Assembly (NCBI GenBank): GCA_002356435.2
Contig: AP018040.2
Span: 434,001-498,000, forward strand
Direction of reading: 5' to 3'
DNA: 64,000 nucleotides
From: Petrimonas sp. IBARAKI
GTDB lineage: Bacteria > Bacteroidota > Bacteroidia > Bacteroidales > Dysgonomonadaceae
Below, one piece after another: positions 51,735 through 62,263 of the stretch; position 1 is the first letter of the stretch; each line of letters starts with the position of its first letter. Both the position numbers and the translations under genes were made by a program. The notes under the pieces are model-generated. The model made no database searches, was not told where the DNA came from, and saw only the letters and a list, made by a program, of their open reading frames with translations.

Positions 51735-53477
51735 TTAAAAGAGTTTATGTTTCCTATGTCTCTCTTCTCCCATCTTCTCGCTCAGTACGATCGCCCTGTC
51801 CACCGCCAGGTGGATATTTGAACAGATGTTCTCTTCTCCGATAATATCCGGTATTTTGGAGTTTTCGACTTTTGCCCTGACATTGTCATTCACTCCCGAA
51901 AGAATAACCTGAATTTTTTCTCTCCGGGAGTTTTTGCAGAGATTTTGGAGGTTGTTCAGCCCCGTAGCATCGATAAACGGCACCTTGCGCATCCGGATAA
52001 TCCGGATCTGTGCCCTTTCTCCAATTTCGCGCATAACATCGTCAAACTTATTGGCTACCCCAAAGAAAAAAGGCCCGTCAATTTCATACACTTCCACGCC
52101 TTTAGGCAGGTGCAAGACTTCGTCCTGCAAGTTCCCGGAATGAGACTCAATCTCTTTTGAGATGTCAATCTTTCCGGTTGTTACCGACACTTGAGTGCTT
52201 TCGTTCATACGCTTCAAAAACAAGAAGATGGCAAGCAATAGCCCTACTTCAATGGCGATGGTCAGGTCGAATACTACCGTTAGAATAAACGTCGTCAGTA
52301 AAACGGCCAGCGTTCCTCCAGACTGTTTGACAAGTGAGCGGAACGTGCGCCATTCGCTCATGTTGTATGCCACCACAACCAGCACTCCGGCAAGGCAGGC
52401 CATAGGTATATGTTTGGTAAGATCACCCAAAAACAATAGAATCAGCAACAGAACCACTGCATGTATAACCCCTGCCACCGGAGAACGCCCACCGTTGTTG
52501 ATGTTGGTCATTGTCCGGGCAATGGCGCCGGTAGCCGGGATCCCGCCAAAGAACGGAGTCACGATGTTGGCTACTCCCTGTGCAACCAGTTCCATGTTCG
52601 AGTTATGCCGTTTACCGATCACGCCATCTGCAACGGTTGCAGACAATAGGGATTCAATAGCCCCCAGTATGGCAATGGTAAATGCTGAAGGAAACAGCAT
52701 GCGGATGCTTTCGAGATTGAACCCGATAGGATTTGCCTGGGGCAGTTGACTGTTTATCTGAAACCTGTCTCCGATGGTTTCAATTCCGGTAATTCCAAAA
52801 TAGTTCTTCATCACGAACACGATTACAGTCATCAAAATAATCGCTATCAGCGATCCGGGTATTTTCCTGGAAATTTTTGGAGTGAGAAAAATGATGGCCA
52901 CACTCAACACGCCAATGCCTGTCGCCCACCAATTGATGGTTTCCAAATGTTGAAAATATACTTCCCATTTGGTAAAGAAATCGGAAGGAACCTTGGCTAT
53001 ACTCAATCCAAACAAGTCTTTTATCTGCGTGGAGAAAATGGTAAGGGCAATACCACTGGTGAACCCAACAACAATGGGGTAGGGAATAAACTTGATGACA
53101 GTCCCGAGCTTGAGAACACCCATTAAAACCAGCATGGCTCCGGCAAGAACAGTAGCTATCGCCAGCCCTGTCACGCCAAACTGTTCCACAATTCCGTAAA
53201 CAATAACAATAAATGCACCTGTCGGGCCACCAATTTGTACGTGGCTTCCGCCAAGAAACGAAATAATAAATCCGGCAATGATTGCCGTTACGATACCTTT
53301 TTCCGGTGTAACACCGGAGGAGATTCCAAAAGCAATGGCCAGTGGCAATGCCACAATTCCTACGATAAGGCCTGCCATTAAATCGGAAATAAATTTCTCC
53401 TTGTTGTAGTTTTTTAACGATAAGAAAAGGATGGGTTTAAATTCTTTCAGGAAGTTTCTTTGCATCTGCATATTCAA
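51735..53477 (-). CDS. SulP family anion transporter with STAS domain
   Basis: 580 residues: a membrane domain of about 400 residues with the SulP signature (DLMAGLIVGIVALPLAIAFGISSGVTPEKGIVTAIIAGFIIS, about 32-72; QIGGPTGAFIVIVYGI near 81-96) and a cytoplasmic STAS domain (about 455-560, IRIIRMRKVPFIDATGLNNLQNL). Members carry sulfate, bicarbonate or other anions; the substrate is not indicated. GTG or other starts are not needed, as ATG 53477 begins 14 residues before the conserved region. Confidence 0.93.
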   Translation of the reverse strand: MNMQMQRNFLKEFKPILFLSLKNYNKEKFISDLMAGLIVGIVALPLAIAFGISSGVTPEKGIVTAIIAGFIISFLGGSHVQIGGPTGAFIVIVYGIVEQFGVTGLAIATVLAGAMLVLMGVLKLGTVIKFIPYPIVVGFTSGIALTIFSTQIKDLFGLSIAKVPSDFFTKWEVYFQHLETINWWATGIGVLSVAIIFLTPKISRKIPGSLIAIILMTVIVFVMKNYFGITGIETIGDRFQINSQLPQANPIGFNLESIRMLFPSAFTIAILGAIESLLSATVADGVIGKRHNSNMELVAQGVANIVTPFFGGIPATGAIARTMTNINNGGRSPVAGVIHAVVLLLILLFLGDLTKHIPMACLAGVLVVVAYNMSEWRTFRSLVKQSGGTLAVLLTTFILTVVFDLTIAIEVGLLLAIFLFLKRMNESTQVSVTTGKIDISKEIESHSGNLQDEVLHLPKGVEVYEIDGPFFFGVANKFDDVMREIGERAQIRIIRMRKVPFIDATGLNNLQNLCKNSRREKIQVILSGVNDNVRAKVENSKIPDIIGEENICSNIHLAVDRAIVLSEKMGEERHRKHKLF

Positions 53478-53534
53478 TAATTGGCTGCAAAATTAACCAT
53501 TTAAAGAATAAAAATGAAATTGTACGTGTAAAAT

Positions 53535-54170
53535 TTAGAAAGCACCCTGTTCCACAAGCACGCAGGCGCGTTCCGTTAAGCGATCTTCGGCATAGGGGTT
53601 GTACCTCTTTTTGAGGCTGTTGCCAAACATGCTTGCAAACGCATTGTAGAAAAAAGCCTTGGCACTTCCCATGTAGGCGTCAATAATGTGGTACGATGAT
53701 GAGTTGGTCTCCCGGTCAACCAGCTTCATCAAAAGTTGTCCTTGTGAACGGGTCAATTTTTTCATTTTGGGGGTATAGGCTTCCATCAGGTACTTTTCCA
53801 TCTGGTTCAGGTGCCTCTGTCGTGCCTTATCATCGGGCAGGGTTTCCATATACTCGTATGTTTCGGTAATGATCATGGCAATCTCTTTGGCATAGGGAAG
53901 GGTTTTCTTTACGTCGCGGATCAGTTTTGTATATTGTAACTGTTCCCTGTTGCTGCCGAAACGTAAGGGTGAATACTTGATGAAATCGTGTAAGCTCATG
54001 CAGGCAACCGTGTCGCCGTCAATCACCACTGCCGGATACACATTGGGCAACAGGTAGAGGGTCGTCCTTTGTTTTGCCGGAGAAGCGTTGTCGGCAAAGA
54101 AATCCTGCGCCTTGGCCTGGAAGGCAAGGGGCACGGTCAGGAGCAGCCATATTTGAACAAATCTCATCAT
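53535..54170 (-). CDS. DUF4294 family exported protein
   Basis: 211 residues with a signal peptide (MMRFVQIWLLLTVPLAFQAKA). The mature sequence matches DUF4294: VVIDGDTVACMSLHDF near 48-63, LQYTKLIRDVKKTLPYAKEI near 78-97, MEKYLMEAYTPKMKKLTRSQGQLLMKLVDRETN near 128-160, and AFFYNAFASMFGNSLKKRY near 172-190. The family is common and largely restricted to Bacteroidota; its role is unknown. It is the start-proximal gene of a divergent pair with the acyl-CoA ligase, and 57 bases separate it from SulP. Confidence 0.85.
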   Translation of the reverse strand: MMRFVQIWLLLTVPLAFQAKAQDFFADNASPAKQRTTLYLLPNVYPAVVIDGDTVACMSLHDFIKYSPLRFGSNREQLQYTKLIRDVKKTLPYAKEIAMIITETYEYMETLPDDKARQRHLNQMEKYLMEAYTPKMKKLTRSQGQLLMKLVDRETNSSSYHIIDAYMGSAKAFFYNAFASMFGNSLKKRYNPYAEDRLTERACVLVEQGAF

Positions 54171-54349
54171 GAATCCGGGACAAAAATAACATTATTGTTT
54201 TATTCGAATACTTAAAATCACGTTAAGTGTAGTTAATTAATAGTCCTGTTTATAGATTGTTAAGTAAATAATTTGGAAAAGACAGCTTAAACAGGGCTTT
54301 TTCAGGTAAAAAAAGAGATCGTTTTTACACGATATCCTTCAATTTGAAT

Positions 54350-54357
54350 TACCTTTG
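54350..54357 (+). promoter_or_regulatory. Candidate -7 element for the acyl-CoA ligase gene
   Basis: TACCTTTG fits TAnnTTTG, 20 bases before the ATG at 54378, giving a short leader. A T-rich stretch near 54321-54327 is the only -33 candidate. Confidence 0.5.
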
Positions 54358-54377
54358 AAGGACTAAAATCAAGAATT

Positions 54378-56183
54378 ATGGCTTATTATCACTTGGGAGA
54401 GCTGGTTCACCATCAGGCGCAAAAGTACAAAAACAGAACCTCCTTGAAGTTTTTATTATCAGATGGGCGATGGACACAAATGTCGTGGGAAGAGTTTTCG
54501 GAAAAAATAATGAAAACCGCTCAGGCAATGGCAGAGTTGCAGATCCAACCCGAAGATAATGTGGGGGTTTATTCCCAGAATATGGCAAAATACCTTATTA
54601 CCGACTTTGCCGCCTATGCCAACTGCGCGGTTATGGTACCCATGTATGCCACCTCATCGCCATCGCAGGTAGAATATATCGTAAACGACGCTCAGCTAAA
54701 GGTGATATTTGTAGGTGAGCAGTTCCAGTACAATAACGCATATAAAGTACAGCAGGAAAGTCCGGTCCTGAAAAAGATCATTGTCTTTGACAGGAATGTG
54801 GTGCTGAAACCCGAAGATAAAACTTCCATCTATTTTGATGATTTTATCACTACCGGAGATAATTCCGAATCGTTGGCGCTTGTTAATGCCCGGTTGCGTC
54901 AACTTAAAGGTTCCGATCTGGCAACCATCATTTATACGTCGGGAACAACCGGTGAGCCCAAGGGAGTTATGCTCACCCATGATAATTATATCCAGGCGTT
55001 CAAGATCCACGATGCGCGGCTAACCCAGTGCTCGGAGAAAGATGTCTCGATGTGTTTTCTACCGCTGACGCATATCTTTGAAAAAGCGTGGACCTATTAT
55101 TGCCTCCACAAGGGAATACTTGTTGCCGTAAACAGGGATCCTACCCGGATTCAGCAAACCCTTAGGCAGATACGTCCCACTCTGATGAGCAACGTCCCCC
55201 GGTTCTGGGAAAAAGTGTACGATGGCATTCAGCAAAAGATCGAAACTTCAAGCGGTGCTTTGAAATGGTTGTTTGAAGATAGCGTCAGGACGGGTAGAAA
55301 GCACAATCTCGTATATAAAAATCAGGGGAAAAGGGCACCGTTTGGTGTTGCGCTCAAATTTTTCCTCTATAAACTAACTATCTTTTACCTGATCAAGAAG
55401 GTGGTGGGTATCGACCGGGGAAACTTTTTCCCCGTGGCAGGAGCTCCTCTATCGGACAAGATTAACGAGTTCATGCAATCGATCGATGTACATCTGATAT
55501 ACGGCTATGGCCTCTCCGAGACCACCGCGACGGTTAGCTGCTTCCCGGAAAAAGGATTCACGATTGGAACCGTAGGAAAGGTGATGCCCGAAGTGGAGGT
55601 GAAGATCGGGACAAACGACGAGGTCCTGGTGAAAGGGAAGACGGTGATGAAGGGCTATTACAAAAAGCCTGTTGAGACGGCCGCAGTATTCACAGAAGAC
55701 GGATTTTTCAGGACCGGTGATGCGGGAAGGCTGACCGGGAACAACGAGATTATCCTGACCGAAAGAATAAAAGACCTTTACAAAACCTCGAACGGGAAAT
55801 ATATTGCTCCACAGATGATTGAAACCCGGATGACCGAGGATAAGTTTATCGATCAGATTGCCGTGATCGGCGACGAACGAAAATTTGTAAGCGCGTTGAT
55901 TGTTCCGGATTTCGGACACTTGAAACAATACGCCCTCGAGCATCAGATTCCCTGCGGGTCAAACGAAGAACTGGTGGAAAATAAAAAGATTCACGATTAT
56001 ATGTTTGGTCGGATCGAACTGCTGCAGGCTCAGTTTACCTCCTATGAAAAAATCAAAAAAATAACGTTGCTGCCCCATCCTTTTACGATGGAATCGGGCG
56101 AACTGACCAATACGTTAAAACTGAGAAGAAAAATCGTGCTCCAACGGTATGCCGCTGAAATTGAAAAAATGTATGCAGAATAG
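54378..56183 (+). CDS. Long-chain acyl-CoA ligase (AMP-forming)
   Basis: 601-residue adenylate-forming enzyme that activates fatty acids to CoA thioesters. The P-loop-like motif [18 protein letters not shown] is near residues 183-200, and the large-domain blocks [15 protein letters not shown] and [20 protein letters not shown] (near 370) are present. The acyl-binding and hinge region has [10 protein letters not shown] and [23 protein letters not shown] near 450-475. FEKAWTYY resembles the FAA1/FadD15 branch of long-chain enzymes. leuS follows after 50 bases but has its own promoter. Confidence 0.92.
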   Translation: MAYYHLGELVHHQAQKYKNRTSLKFLLSDGRWTQMSWEEFSEKIMKTAQAMAELQIQPEDNVGVYSQNMAKYLITDFAAYANCAVMVPMYATSSPSQVEYIVNDAQLKVIFVGEQFQYNNAYKVQQESPVLKKIIVFDRNVVLKPEDKTSIYFDDFITTGDNSESLALVNARLRQLKGSDLATIIYTSGTTGEPKGVMLTHDNYIQAFKIHDARLTQCSEKDVSMCFLPLTHIFEKAWTYYCLHKGILVAVNRDPTRIQQTLRQIRPTLMSNVPRFWEKVYDGIQQKIETSSGALKWLFEDSVRTGRKHNLVYKNQGKRAPFGVALKFFLYKLTIFYLIKKVVGIDRGNFFPVAGAPLSDKINEFMQSIDVHLIYGYGLSETTATVSCFPEKGFTIGTVGKVMPEVEVKIGTNDEVLVKGKTVMKGYYKKPVETAAVFTEDGFFRTGDAGRLTGNNEIILTERIKDLYKTSNGKYIAPQMIETRMTEDKFIDQIAVIGDERKFVSALIVPDFGHLKQYALEHQIPCGSNEELVENKKIHDYMFGRIELLQAQFTSYEKIKKITLLPHPFTMESGELTNTLKLRRKIVLQRYAAEIEKMYAE

Positions 56184-56203
56184 CTTTTAGGCGGGAAAAT
56201 CAT

Positions 56204-56211
56204 TATCTTTG
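56204..56211 (+). promoter_or_regulatory. -7 element of leuS
   Basis: TATCTTTG matches TAnnTTTG, followed by GCACCG with the start of transcription about 6 bases on. CTTTTAG near 56184 is a weak -33. The leuS ATG is 22 bases downstream. Confidence 0.6.
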
Positions 56212-56233
56212 CACCGTTTTTAAAAGTGAAAAA

Positions 56234-58987
56234 ATGGAATATAATTTCGGGGAAATAGAAAAACGGTGGCAGCAATATTGGGTCGACCGTGAGGTATACC
56301 GGGTAACAGAAGATACAACCAAACCCAAGTTTTATGTGCTGGATATGTTCCCGTACCCTTCGGGAGCCGGGTTGCACGTGGGGCATCCGCTGGGTTATAT
56401 CGCTTCCGATATTTATTCGAGGTACAAACGGCTGCAGGGATTTAACGTGCTTCACCCGATGGGTTATGATGCATATGGCCTTCCAGCGGAACAATATGCT
56501 ATCCAAACCGGCCAGCATCCGGCTATCACTACCAAAAATAACATCGCCCGCTACCGCGAGCAGTTGGACAAAATAGGATTTTCTTACGATTGGAGCCGCG
56601 AGGTGCAAACCTGCGATCCTGAATATTATAAATGGACGCAATGGGCATTTATAAAAATGTTCCGTTCCTACTATTGTAACCAGGCACAACAAGCAAGGCC
56701 GTTGGATGAACTGATCGAGGTCTTTTCACAACAAGGCACTGCCGGGTTGGACCTGGCTTGTACAGAGCCGATGAGCTTCACCGCTGATGAGTGGAATGCC
56801 AAAACCGAAAAAGAGCAACAGGAAATTCTGATGAATTACCGCATCGCCTACCTGGGCGATACCCTGGTAAACTGGTGCCCGCAGTTGGGAACGGTGTTGG
56901 CCAATGATGAAGTGAGCGAAGGGCTGTCTATCCGCGGAGGATATCCGGTTGAGCAGAAGAAGATGCGTCAGTGGTGTCTGCGTGTATCTGCCTACGCGCA
57001 ACGGTTGCTGGACGGGCTCGATGATGTGGATTGGACGGACTCGTTGAAAGAAACACAGCGGAACTGGATTGGGCGTTCTGTTGGAGCAGTCATGAAATTT
57101 AAAACACCCGGCGGTGTCTCCTTCGATATTTTTACCACCCGGGCCGATACTATTTTCGGAGTCACCTTCATGGTGCTTGCACCGGAAAGTGAACTGGTTG
57201 AACAACTCACCACCCCCGAACAGCGCAACGCAGTAGATGCATACATACTGAAAACGAAAAAACGCACGGAGCGGGAGCGCATTGCCGACAAATCGGTCAG
57301 CGGTGTTTTTTCCGGATCCTATGCATTACACCCGTTTACCGGAGATCTTTTACCAATCTGGATTTCGGATTACGTGTTGGCCGGTTACGGTACCGGAGCG
57401 ATTATGGCTGTTCCTGCTCACGACAGCCGCGACTACGCTTTCGCCAAACATTTTAACTTGTCCATTGTTCCCTTGATCGAGGGCTGCGATATATCGGAAG
57501 AGAGTTTTGATGCCAAGGAAGGTATCCTGATGAATTCCGGTTTTTTAAACGGACTTCCGGTAAAAGAGGCGATTGTTAAAGCCATTGAGGAGGTGGAAGA
57601 TCGCAACCTGGGTTTCCGGAAAGTGAACTTCCGGTTGAGGGATGCCATTTTCTCGCGTCAACGTTATTGGGGCGAACCGTTCCCTGTTTATTACAAAGAC
57701 GGGATGCCCTACACGCTGGATGAGGGCGAGCTCCCGCTCGAACTGCCCGAAGTGGATAAATACCTCCCTACAGAATCGGGAGAACCCCCGCTTGGCCGTG
57801 CCAGGAACTGGCAGACAAGGGAGGGGTATCCGTTGGAGTTGAGTACGATGCCCGGATTTGCAGGCTCATCGGCCTACTACTTGCGGTACATGGATCCGCG
57901 AAACAGCCAGGCTTTGGTGTCGAAGGAAGCCAATAGCTATTGGCGAAGCGTAGACCTTTATATCGGTGGGACGGAGCATGCGACGGGACACTTGATTTAC
58001 AGCCGGTTCTGGAATAAATTCTTGTTCGACCTGGGCGTCTCTTGCGAGCAGGAGCCGTTCCGGAAACTCGTTAATCAGGGTATGATCCAGGGACGAAGCA
58101 ATTTTGTGTATCGGATTAAGGAGACCAACACATTTGTCTCGCTGAACCTTAAAGATCAGTACGATGTCACGCCCATACACGTGGATGTAAACATTGTTCA
58201 TAACGATGTTCTGGACGTGGAGGCTTTTCGCAACTGGAACCCCGAGTATAAGAACGCTGAATTTATTTTGGAAGACGGGAAGTACATTTGCGGGTGGGCC
58301 GTCGAAAAGATGTCGAAATCGATGTTTAACGTGGTGAATCCCGATGTGATTGTGGAAAACTACGGTGCAGATACGCTTCGGTTGTACGAGATGTTCCTGG
58401 GGCCTCTGGAGCTTTCCAAACCGTGGGATACGAACGGCATCGACGGTGTACACCGTTTTTTGCGCAGGCTTTGGAACTTGTTTCACACCAACGGGGAGTT
58501 TTTGGTTTCTGACGAAGACCCAACAAAAGAGGAATTGAAATCGTTGCATAAACTCATCAAGAAAGTGTCGTTTGATATTGAGAATTTCTCGTTCAACACA
58601 TCCGTGTCGGCGTTTATGATTTGCGTCAACGAACTGTCTCAGCTAAAATGTAATAAAAAAGCCATCCTCAGCGATTTGTTGGTCTGCCTGGCTCCTTTCG
58701 CTCCGCACATTGCCGAAGAGTTGTGGCACAAGTTGGGAAATGAACAGACCATTTGCGACGCAAAATTTCCCGAACTTAACGAAGAATATTTAAAAGAAAA
58801 CGTGTTCTCTTACGCCATCTCATTTAACGGAAAGTCACGCTTTGTGCTGGAATTTCCGGCCGATGTATCCAACGCTGAAATTGAAAAAACGGTGCTGGGA
58901 CATCCTTATTCACAGAAATGGCTGGACGGAAAATCACCGAGAAAAGTGATCATTGTGCCGCAGAAAATTGTAAATATCGTTGTCTGA
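56234..58987 (+). CDS. leuS: Leucyl-tRNA synthetase
   Basis: Class I aminoacyl-tRNA synthetase of 917 residues. The HIGH-type motif HVGHPLGY is near residues 49-56. The CP1 editing domain holds [15 protein letters not shown] near 298-312 and [20 protein letters not shown] near 388-407. The catalytic loop is [13 protein letters not shown] near 693-705. The anticodon-binding helical domain and the C-terminal extension (final [14 protein letters not shown]) are present. The usual bacterial length is about 860-940. It charges tRNA-Leu, one of which is at 13416. Confidence 0.97.
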   Translation: MEYNFGEIEKRWQQYWVDREVYRVTEDTTKPKFYVLDMFPYPSGAGLHVGHPLGYIASDIYSRYKRLQGFNVLHPMGYDAYGLPAEQYAIQTGQHPAITTKNNIARYREQLDKIGFSYDWSREVQTCDPEYYKWTQWAFIKMFRSYYCNQAQQARPLDELIEVFSQQGTAGLDLACTEPMSFTADEWNAKTEKEQQEILMNYRIAYLGDTLVNWCPQLGTVLANDEVSEGLSIRGGYPVEQKKMRQWCLRVSAYAQRLLDGLDDVDWTDSLKETQRNWIGRSVGAVMKFKTPGGVSFDIFTTRADTIFGVTFMVLAPESELVEQLTTPEQRNAVDAYILKTKKRTERERIADKSVSGVFSGSYALHPFTGDLLPIWISDYVLAGYGTGAIMAVPAHDSRDYAFAKHFNLSIVPLIEGCDISEESFDAKEGILMNSGFLNGLPVKEAIVKAIEEVEDRNLGFRKVNFRLRDAIFSRQRYWGEPFPVYYKDGMPYTLDEGELPLELPEVDKYLPTESGEPPLGRARNWQTREGYPLELSTMPGFAGSSAYYLRYMDPRNSQALVSKEANSYWRSVDLYIGGTEHATGHLIYSRFWNKFLFDLGVSCEQEPFRKLVNQGMIQGRSNFVYRIKETNTFVSLNLKDQYDVTPIHVDVNIVHNDVLDVEAFRNWNPEYKNAEFILEDGKYICGWAVEKMSKSMFNVVNPDVIVENYGADTLRLYEMFLGPLELSKPWDTNGIDGVHRFLRRLWNLFHTNGEFLVSDEDPTKEELKSLHKLIKKVSFDIENFSFNTSVSAFMICVNELSQLKCNKKAILSDLLVCLAPFAPHIAEELWHKLGNEQTICDAKFPELNEEYLKENVFSYAISFNGKSRFVLEFPADVSNAEIEKTVLGHPYSQKWLDGKSPRKVIIVPQKIVNIVV

Positions 58988-59026
58988 CGCTTATAGCCAT
59001 TTATAAATTCAGGACTAAAACATTGA

Positions 59027-59908
59027 ATGTCAATGAACCTTCCTGCAAAAAAATACCTTAAAGCATTTGAATGGCGCGATTACCTGTTGGTCGTAATCGG
59101 GCTGGTTCTCTACGCCATCGGACTGGCCGGTTTCCTGATTCCCAACAAAATCGTTACCGGTGGACTGGCCGGTGTCTCTTTGCTCATCAACTACTCAACC
59201 GGCGTCCCCGTGTGGTTTTCCATTCTGGTTATCAATTGTATCTTGTTGATCATCGCGTGGTTTATATTGGGGCGTGGTTTTGTGTTTAAAACACTTTTCG
59301 GCGCATTCGGGCTGACCTTCATTATCGGTATCGCTGAGAAATACCTGACACATTCGCTACTCCCCAGCGCAGATCCACTCATGGCGAGTATCATAGGCGC
59401 AATCTGCTGCGGTGCCGGGCTTGGACTGGTCTATTCGATGAACAGTACAACGGGCGGTACGGATATCGTGGGCGCCATTATCACCAAATACCGTTATATC
59501 AGTATGGGCCGCGGATTGATGTATGTGGACGTGGTGATCATTCTCAGCTCGTGGTTCCTGTTTCAGAGCCTCGAGAAAATTATCTACGGGCTTATCATCA
59601 TTGCCGTCCTTTACTACGTGGTGGATATGGTTATCAGTGGAGCAAGGCAGTCGGTGCAGTTCCTGATCTTCTCTTCAAAATACGAGGAAATTGCTTCGCA
59701 CATCAACGCCGAGCTCCACAGGGGATGCACCGTTATCGACGGAACGGGATGGTATTCGAAACAGCCGCAAAAAGTACTCGTCGTCTTGGCCCGGAAAACG
59801 GAATCGACACCTATTTTCCGGTTGGTAAAACGTATCGATAAAGATGCTTTTATCTCGCAAAGCAATGTGGTCGGGGTATACGGAAAAGGGTTCGATCAGA
59901 TCAAATGA
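59027..59908 (+). CDS. YitT family membrane protein
   Basis: 293 residues with about five hydrophobic segments. The first is in YLLVVIGLVLYAIGLAGFLIPNKIVTGGLAGVSLLI, containing the family motif PNKIVTGGLAG near 43-53. Another conserved block is STTGGTDIVGAIITKY near 140-155. The C-terminal cytoplasmic DUF2179 domain (about 215-290) has VTVIDGTGWYSKQPQKVLVVL-type sequence and ends DAFISQSNVVGVYGKGF. Function is unknown. It follows leuS by 39 bases and may be read with it. Confidence 0.9.
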   Translation: MSMNLPAKKYLKAFEWRDYLLVVIGLVLYAIGLAGFLIPNKIVTGGLAGVSLLINYSTGVPVWFSILVINCILLIIAWFILGRGFVFKTLFGAFGLTFIIGIAEKYLTHSLLPSADPLMASIIGAICCGAGLGLVYSMNSTTGGTDIVGAIITKYRYISMGRGLMYVDVVIILSSWFLFQSLEKIIYGLIIIAVLYYVVDMVISGARQSVQFLIFSSKYEEIASHINAELHRGCTVIDGTGWYSKQPQKVLVVLARKTESTPIFRLVKRIDKDAFISQSNVVGVYGKGFDQIK

Positions 59909-59927
59909 TTTCCACGGGATACTCTCA

Positions 59928-60818
59928 TTAAAACACATTGTAAAAATCGGGCTTGATACAAATCCCTACGCGCAGTTGCACATCTTTCCGTTTGTATTCG
60001 AGCAGGCTATCGCCGGTTCCGCTGTATAGTTCACCGAAAATATATTGATTGAACTTCTCTGAGATTTTGTAGCCGGCGGTGAATTTCAGGTTTATGGCTT
60101 TTACGCTCTTCCGGAGGCTATAGGTGCCCGAGAGCCACCATTGGTTGTCCGAGGTTTTGTAGTCTGCAGTGAAGTATCCTGTTCCCCTGTAATCGTATAA
60201 ATCGCTGTTGTCTTCTCCCGTCATGAAAGGGACTGTTATTTTGAAACTGGCCGCGAGGTTGGAGGTGAAAAAATATTTCCCGGAGAGGCCTATCCAGTTG
60301 ATGCTTCTCGACTCAAGACTGTCACGGCCGTTGGACTCATGTTCCAACTGCAGAAATATTGCTCCCGTAAGACGGTTGTCAACGATGATGTACCTTCCCA
60401 GTCCGATCCCCGGGTTGTAATTACTGTCTTTGAATGGGGCAGACTCCCGGTAGATATCCCAAAATGATTTTTGTGTGTAAGTAAGGTAGAGAAAAGAGTT
60501 GAAGGGCAACCTGCTTGAAGTAAGCCTGTGCCTGACGCTAAGTTGAAATTTGGCGTCGGCACTCTCCCTGTCGATACTTCGGTTTAAAGGGATGCCGGTG
60601 ATAAAATAATTGTCCTTATAGATGGAAAAGGGAGGCAATTCGTCCATATAGCTGATGATTTCATCTTCTGTCATGGCCAGATCCTGCCTGTCTTGCGTAA
60701 GGCTCTTAATCGGCCATGTTGTTGAATCGGTACGGCTTGCTTCTAACTGAGCATTTATTTCAGGAATAAATAAAAACAATGCCAGCGTGGCGGATAACAA
60801 ATTTTTCGTTACCATCAT
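59928..60818 (-). CDS. pldA: Outer-membrane phospholipase A
   Basis: 296 residues with a signal peptide (ending near PEINAQ). Family elements are YKDNYFITGIPLN near 70-82, the barrel strand KFQLSVRHRL, FLYLTYTQKSFWDIYRESAPF near 118-138, NYNPGIGLGRY near 142-152, and the catalytic motif LEHESNGRDSLESRS near 170-184, where His and Ser of HESNGR form the active site and Asn completes the triad. The 12-stranded barrel dimerises with calcium to hydrolyse misplaced phospholipids in E. coli. It converges with the YitT gene 19 bases away. Confidence 0.9.
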   Translation of the reverse strand: MMVTKNLLSATLALFLFIPEINAQLEASRTDSTTWPIKSLTQDRQDLAMTEDEIISYMDELPPFSIYKDNYFITGIPLNRSIDRESADAKFQLSVRHRLTSSRLPFNSFLYLTYTQKSFWDIYRESAPFKDSNYNPGIGLGRYIIVDNRLTGAIFLQLEHESNGRDSLESRSINWIGLSGKYFFTSNLAASFKITVPFMTGEDNSDLYDYRGTGYFTADYKTSDNQWWLSGTYSLRKSVKAINLKFTAGYKISEKFNQYIFGELYSGTGDSLLEYKRKDVQLRVGICIKPDFYNVF

Positions 60819-60830
60819 GATTTAAATTGA

Positions 60831-62258
60831 TCAAACATTCACGCTCATTCCAAAAAAAAGTTCATTTAAGCTGTGCTTCACACTGGGAAAATGCGTATAC
60901 AAGGTGTTCCTGTTGAAACTCCGGGCCCTGAGCACTACATGAACCCTTTTGTTCAGGCTGTATTTCATGGTTAATCCCAGTAAATTCAGCATGGTGCTGC
61001 TTTTATCGCCTTGTACGTTGAGGAAATCAATTTCATTTATTGTCAACTGTTTCAGTACTTCGTAGTCATCCACACCTTTCCACGAGAAAAGAAAATAATC
61101 CTCAGAGAATAAAGAGATCGTCAGCCTCTGTTTAAACTGTAAGGAACTGCTCAATTTCAGGCTAAAGCCACTCCCGAAATTATAATCCCTGTCTTCGAGC
61201 TTGAAATGATCTGAGGTGCTTGCTCCCAGGATAATCCCGCTTAAATGAACCGCGAATTGTACTGTGCTTTTGTCCTTTTTCTTCTGAACGATTATTCCCG
61301 GGCCAATTGCCGCTGCTTCGGAGATATAAACCGGTGCCGTATTATTGTTTGTTCTCCCGTTTAGGTCGTAGTAGTTGAAATGCTGGAACAAACCTACAGT
61401 TACCCGTGTCTCGTTGTTGTGAAGCAGTTCCTTGTTGAGCATGAGCCCGAGGGTATTGGCCTGCGACAGGTGGAGGTAGTTGTTGCCTGCACGGATTTCT
61501 CCCGTCAGCCGGAACCAGTCATACGGCTTTCCGGCAACAGTTTCAAACAGCTCGCCGTAGAGCAGCTCAATCCCCAGAGCAGATCTCCACATGCTCGGGT
61601 TACTGCCGGTAGTACCTGTCGCTGTTTCTCCGAAATACAGTTCCAGCCAGTAAGAAGGAGCGTGGAGAAAGTTTCCTCTGGATTGGCCTGTTCTCCACGC
61701 CTCACCCGTGGTCAGCCGGGTGATGAGCCGGGTAGGGGCCAGGATGCCGGCAAGAAGCTCCCTGCCCACACGCTCCAGCCCCGTTGTCCGATTATCCAAT
61801 ACCAGATCGGAGAACCGGAACAGAGTCTCTCCCAGGGCCGTTCCGCCGATCGTTGTAGCCCACAGGTCGTTTTGAGAGGGCGGTTTTGTCTCCATCAGGT
61901 ATTCCCACATCAGGCTGCCGGCCATACTGACAGAGGAAGATTGATAAAACCCCAACCCGTTCGTCCTTGCACTGCTGAAATACATTGACCCGTGGTAGGG
62001 ATGTCCGATAAAGTTTGTGGAAAACCTGTTTGTATCCCATACAGGCCATGTCTTTAAATTGGTCCGCATCGACCTTAAATTGATCTGGGCGTATTCATCC
62101 TTTAGGATGATCCGGTTGAACCCTCTCATCACCATGTTCAAACCTACGTTGATAGAGACAGACTTGCCCTTGTTTTTCTCGGCAACGCTGTCTGTCCTGC
62201 CCTGTCCGTAAAGTGGTAGGGCCAACAACACGCAATATGTCAGTATCGATCTATACAC
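60831..62258 (-). CDS. DUF3943 family outer-membrane protein
   Basis: 475 residues with a signal peptide (MYRSILTYCVLLALPLYGQ). The DUF3943 core is visible: DTNRFSTNFIGHPYHGSMYFSSARTNGLGFYQSSSVSMAGSLMWEYLME (about 75-123) and GTALGETLFRFSDLVLDN near 139-156. The remainder is made of amphipathic strands typical of a beta-barrel and ends ELFFGMSVNV, with a terminal hydrophobic residue. Function is unknown. It lies between pldA (12-base gap) and two ABC permeases (5-base gap) on the same strand, so it may be part of an envelope-related operon. Confidence 0.85.
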   Translation of the reverse strand: MYRSILTYCVLLALPLYGQGRTDSVAEKNKGKSVSINVGLNMVMRGFNRIILKDEYAQINLRSMRTNLKTWPVWDTNRFSTNFIGHPYHGSMYFSSARTNGLGFYQSSSVSMAGSLMWEYLMETKPPSQNDLWATTIGGTALGETLFRFSDLVLDNRTTGLERVGRELLAGILAPTRLITRLTTGEAWRTGQSRGNFLHAPSYWLELYFGETATGTTGSNPSMWRSALGIELLYGELFETVAGKPYDWFRLTGEIRAGNNYLHLSQANTLGLMLNKELLHNNETRVTVGLFQHFNYYDLNGRTNNNTAPVYISEAAAIGPGIIVQKKKDKSTVQFAVHLSGIILGASTSDHFKLEDRDYNFGSGFSLKLSSSLQFKQRLTISLFSEDYFLFSWKGVDDYEVLKQLTINEIDFLNVQGDKSSTMLNLLGLTMKYSLNKRVHVVLRARSFNRNTLYTHFPSVKHSLNELFFGMSVNV

Positions 62259-62263
62259 CCACG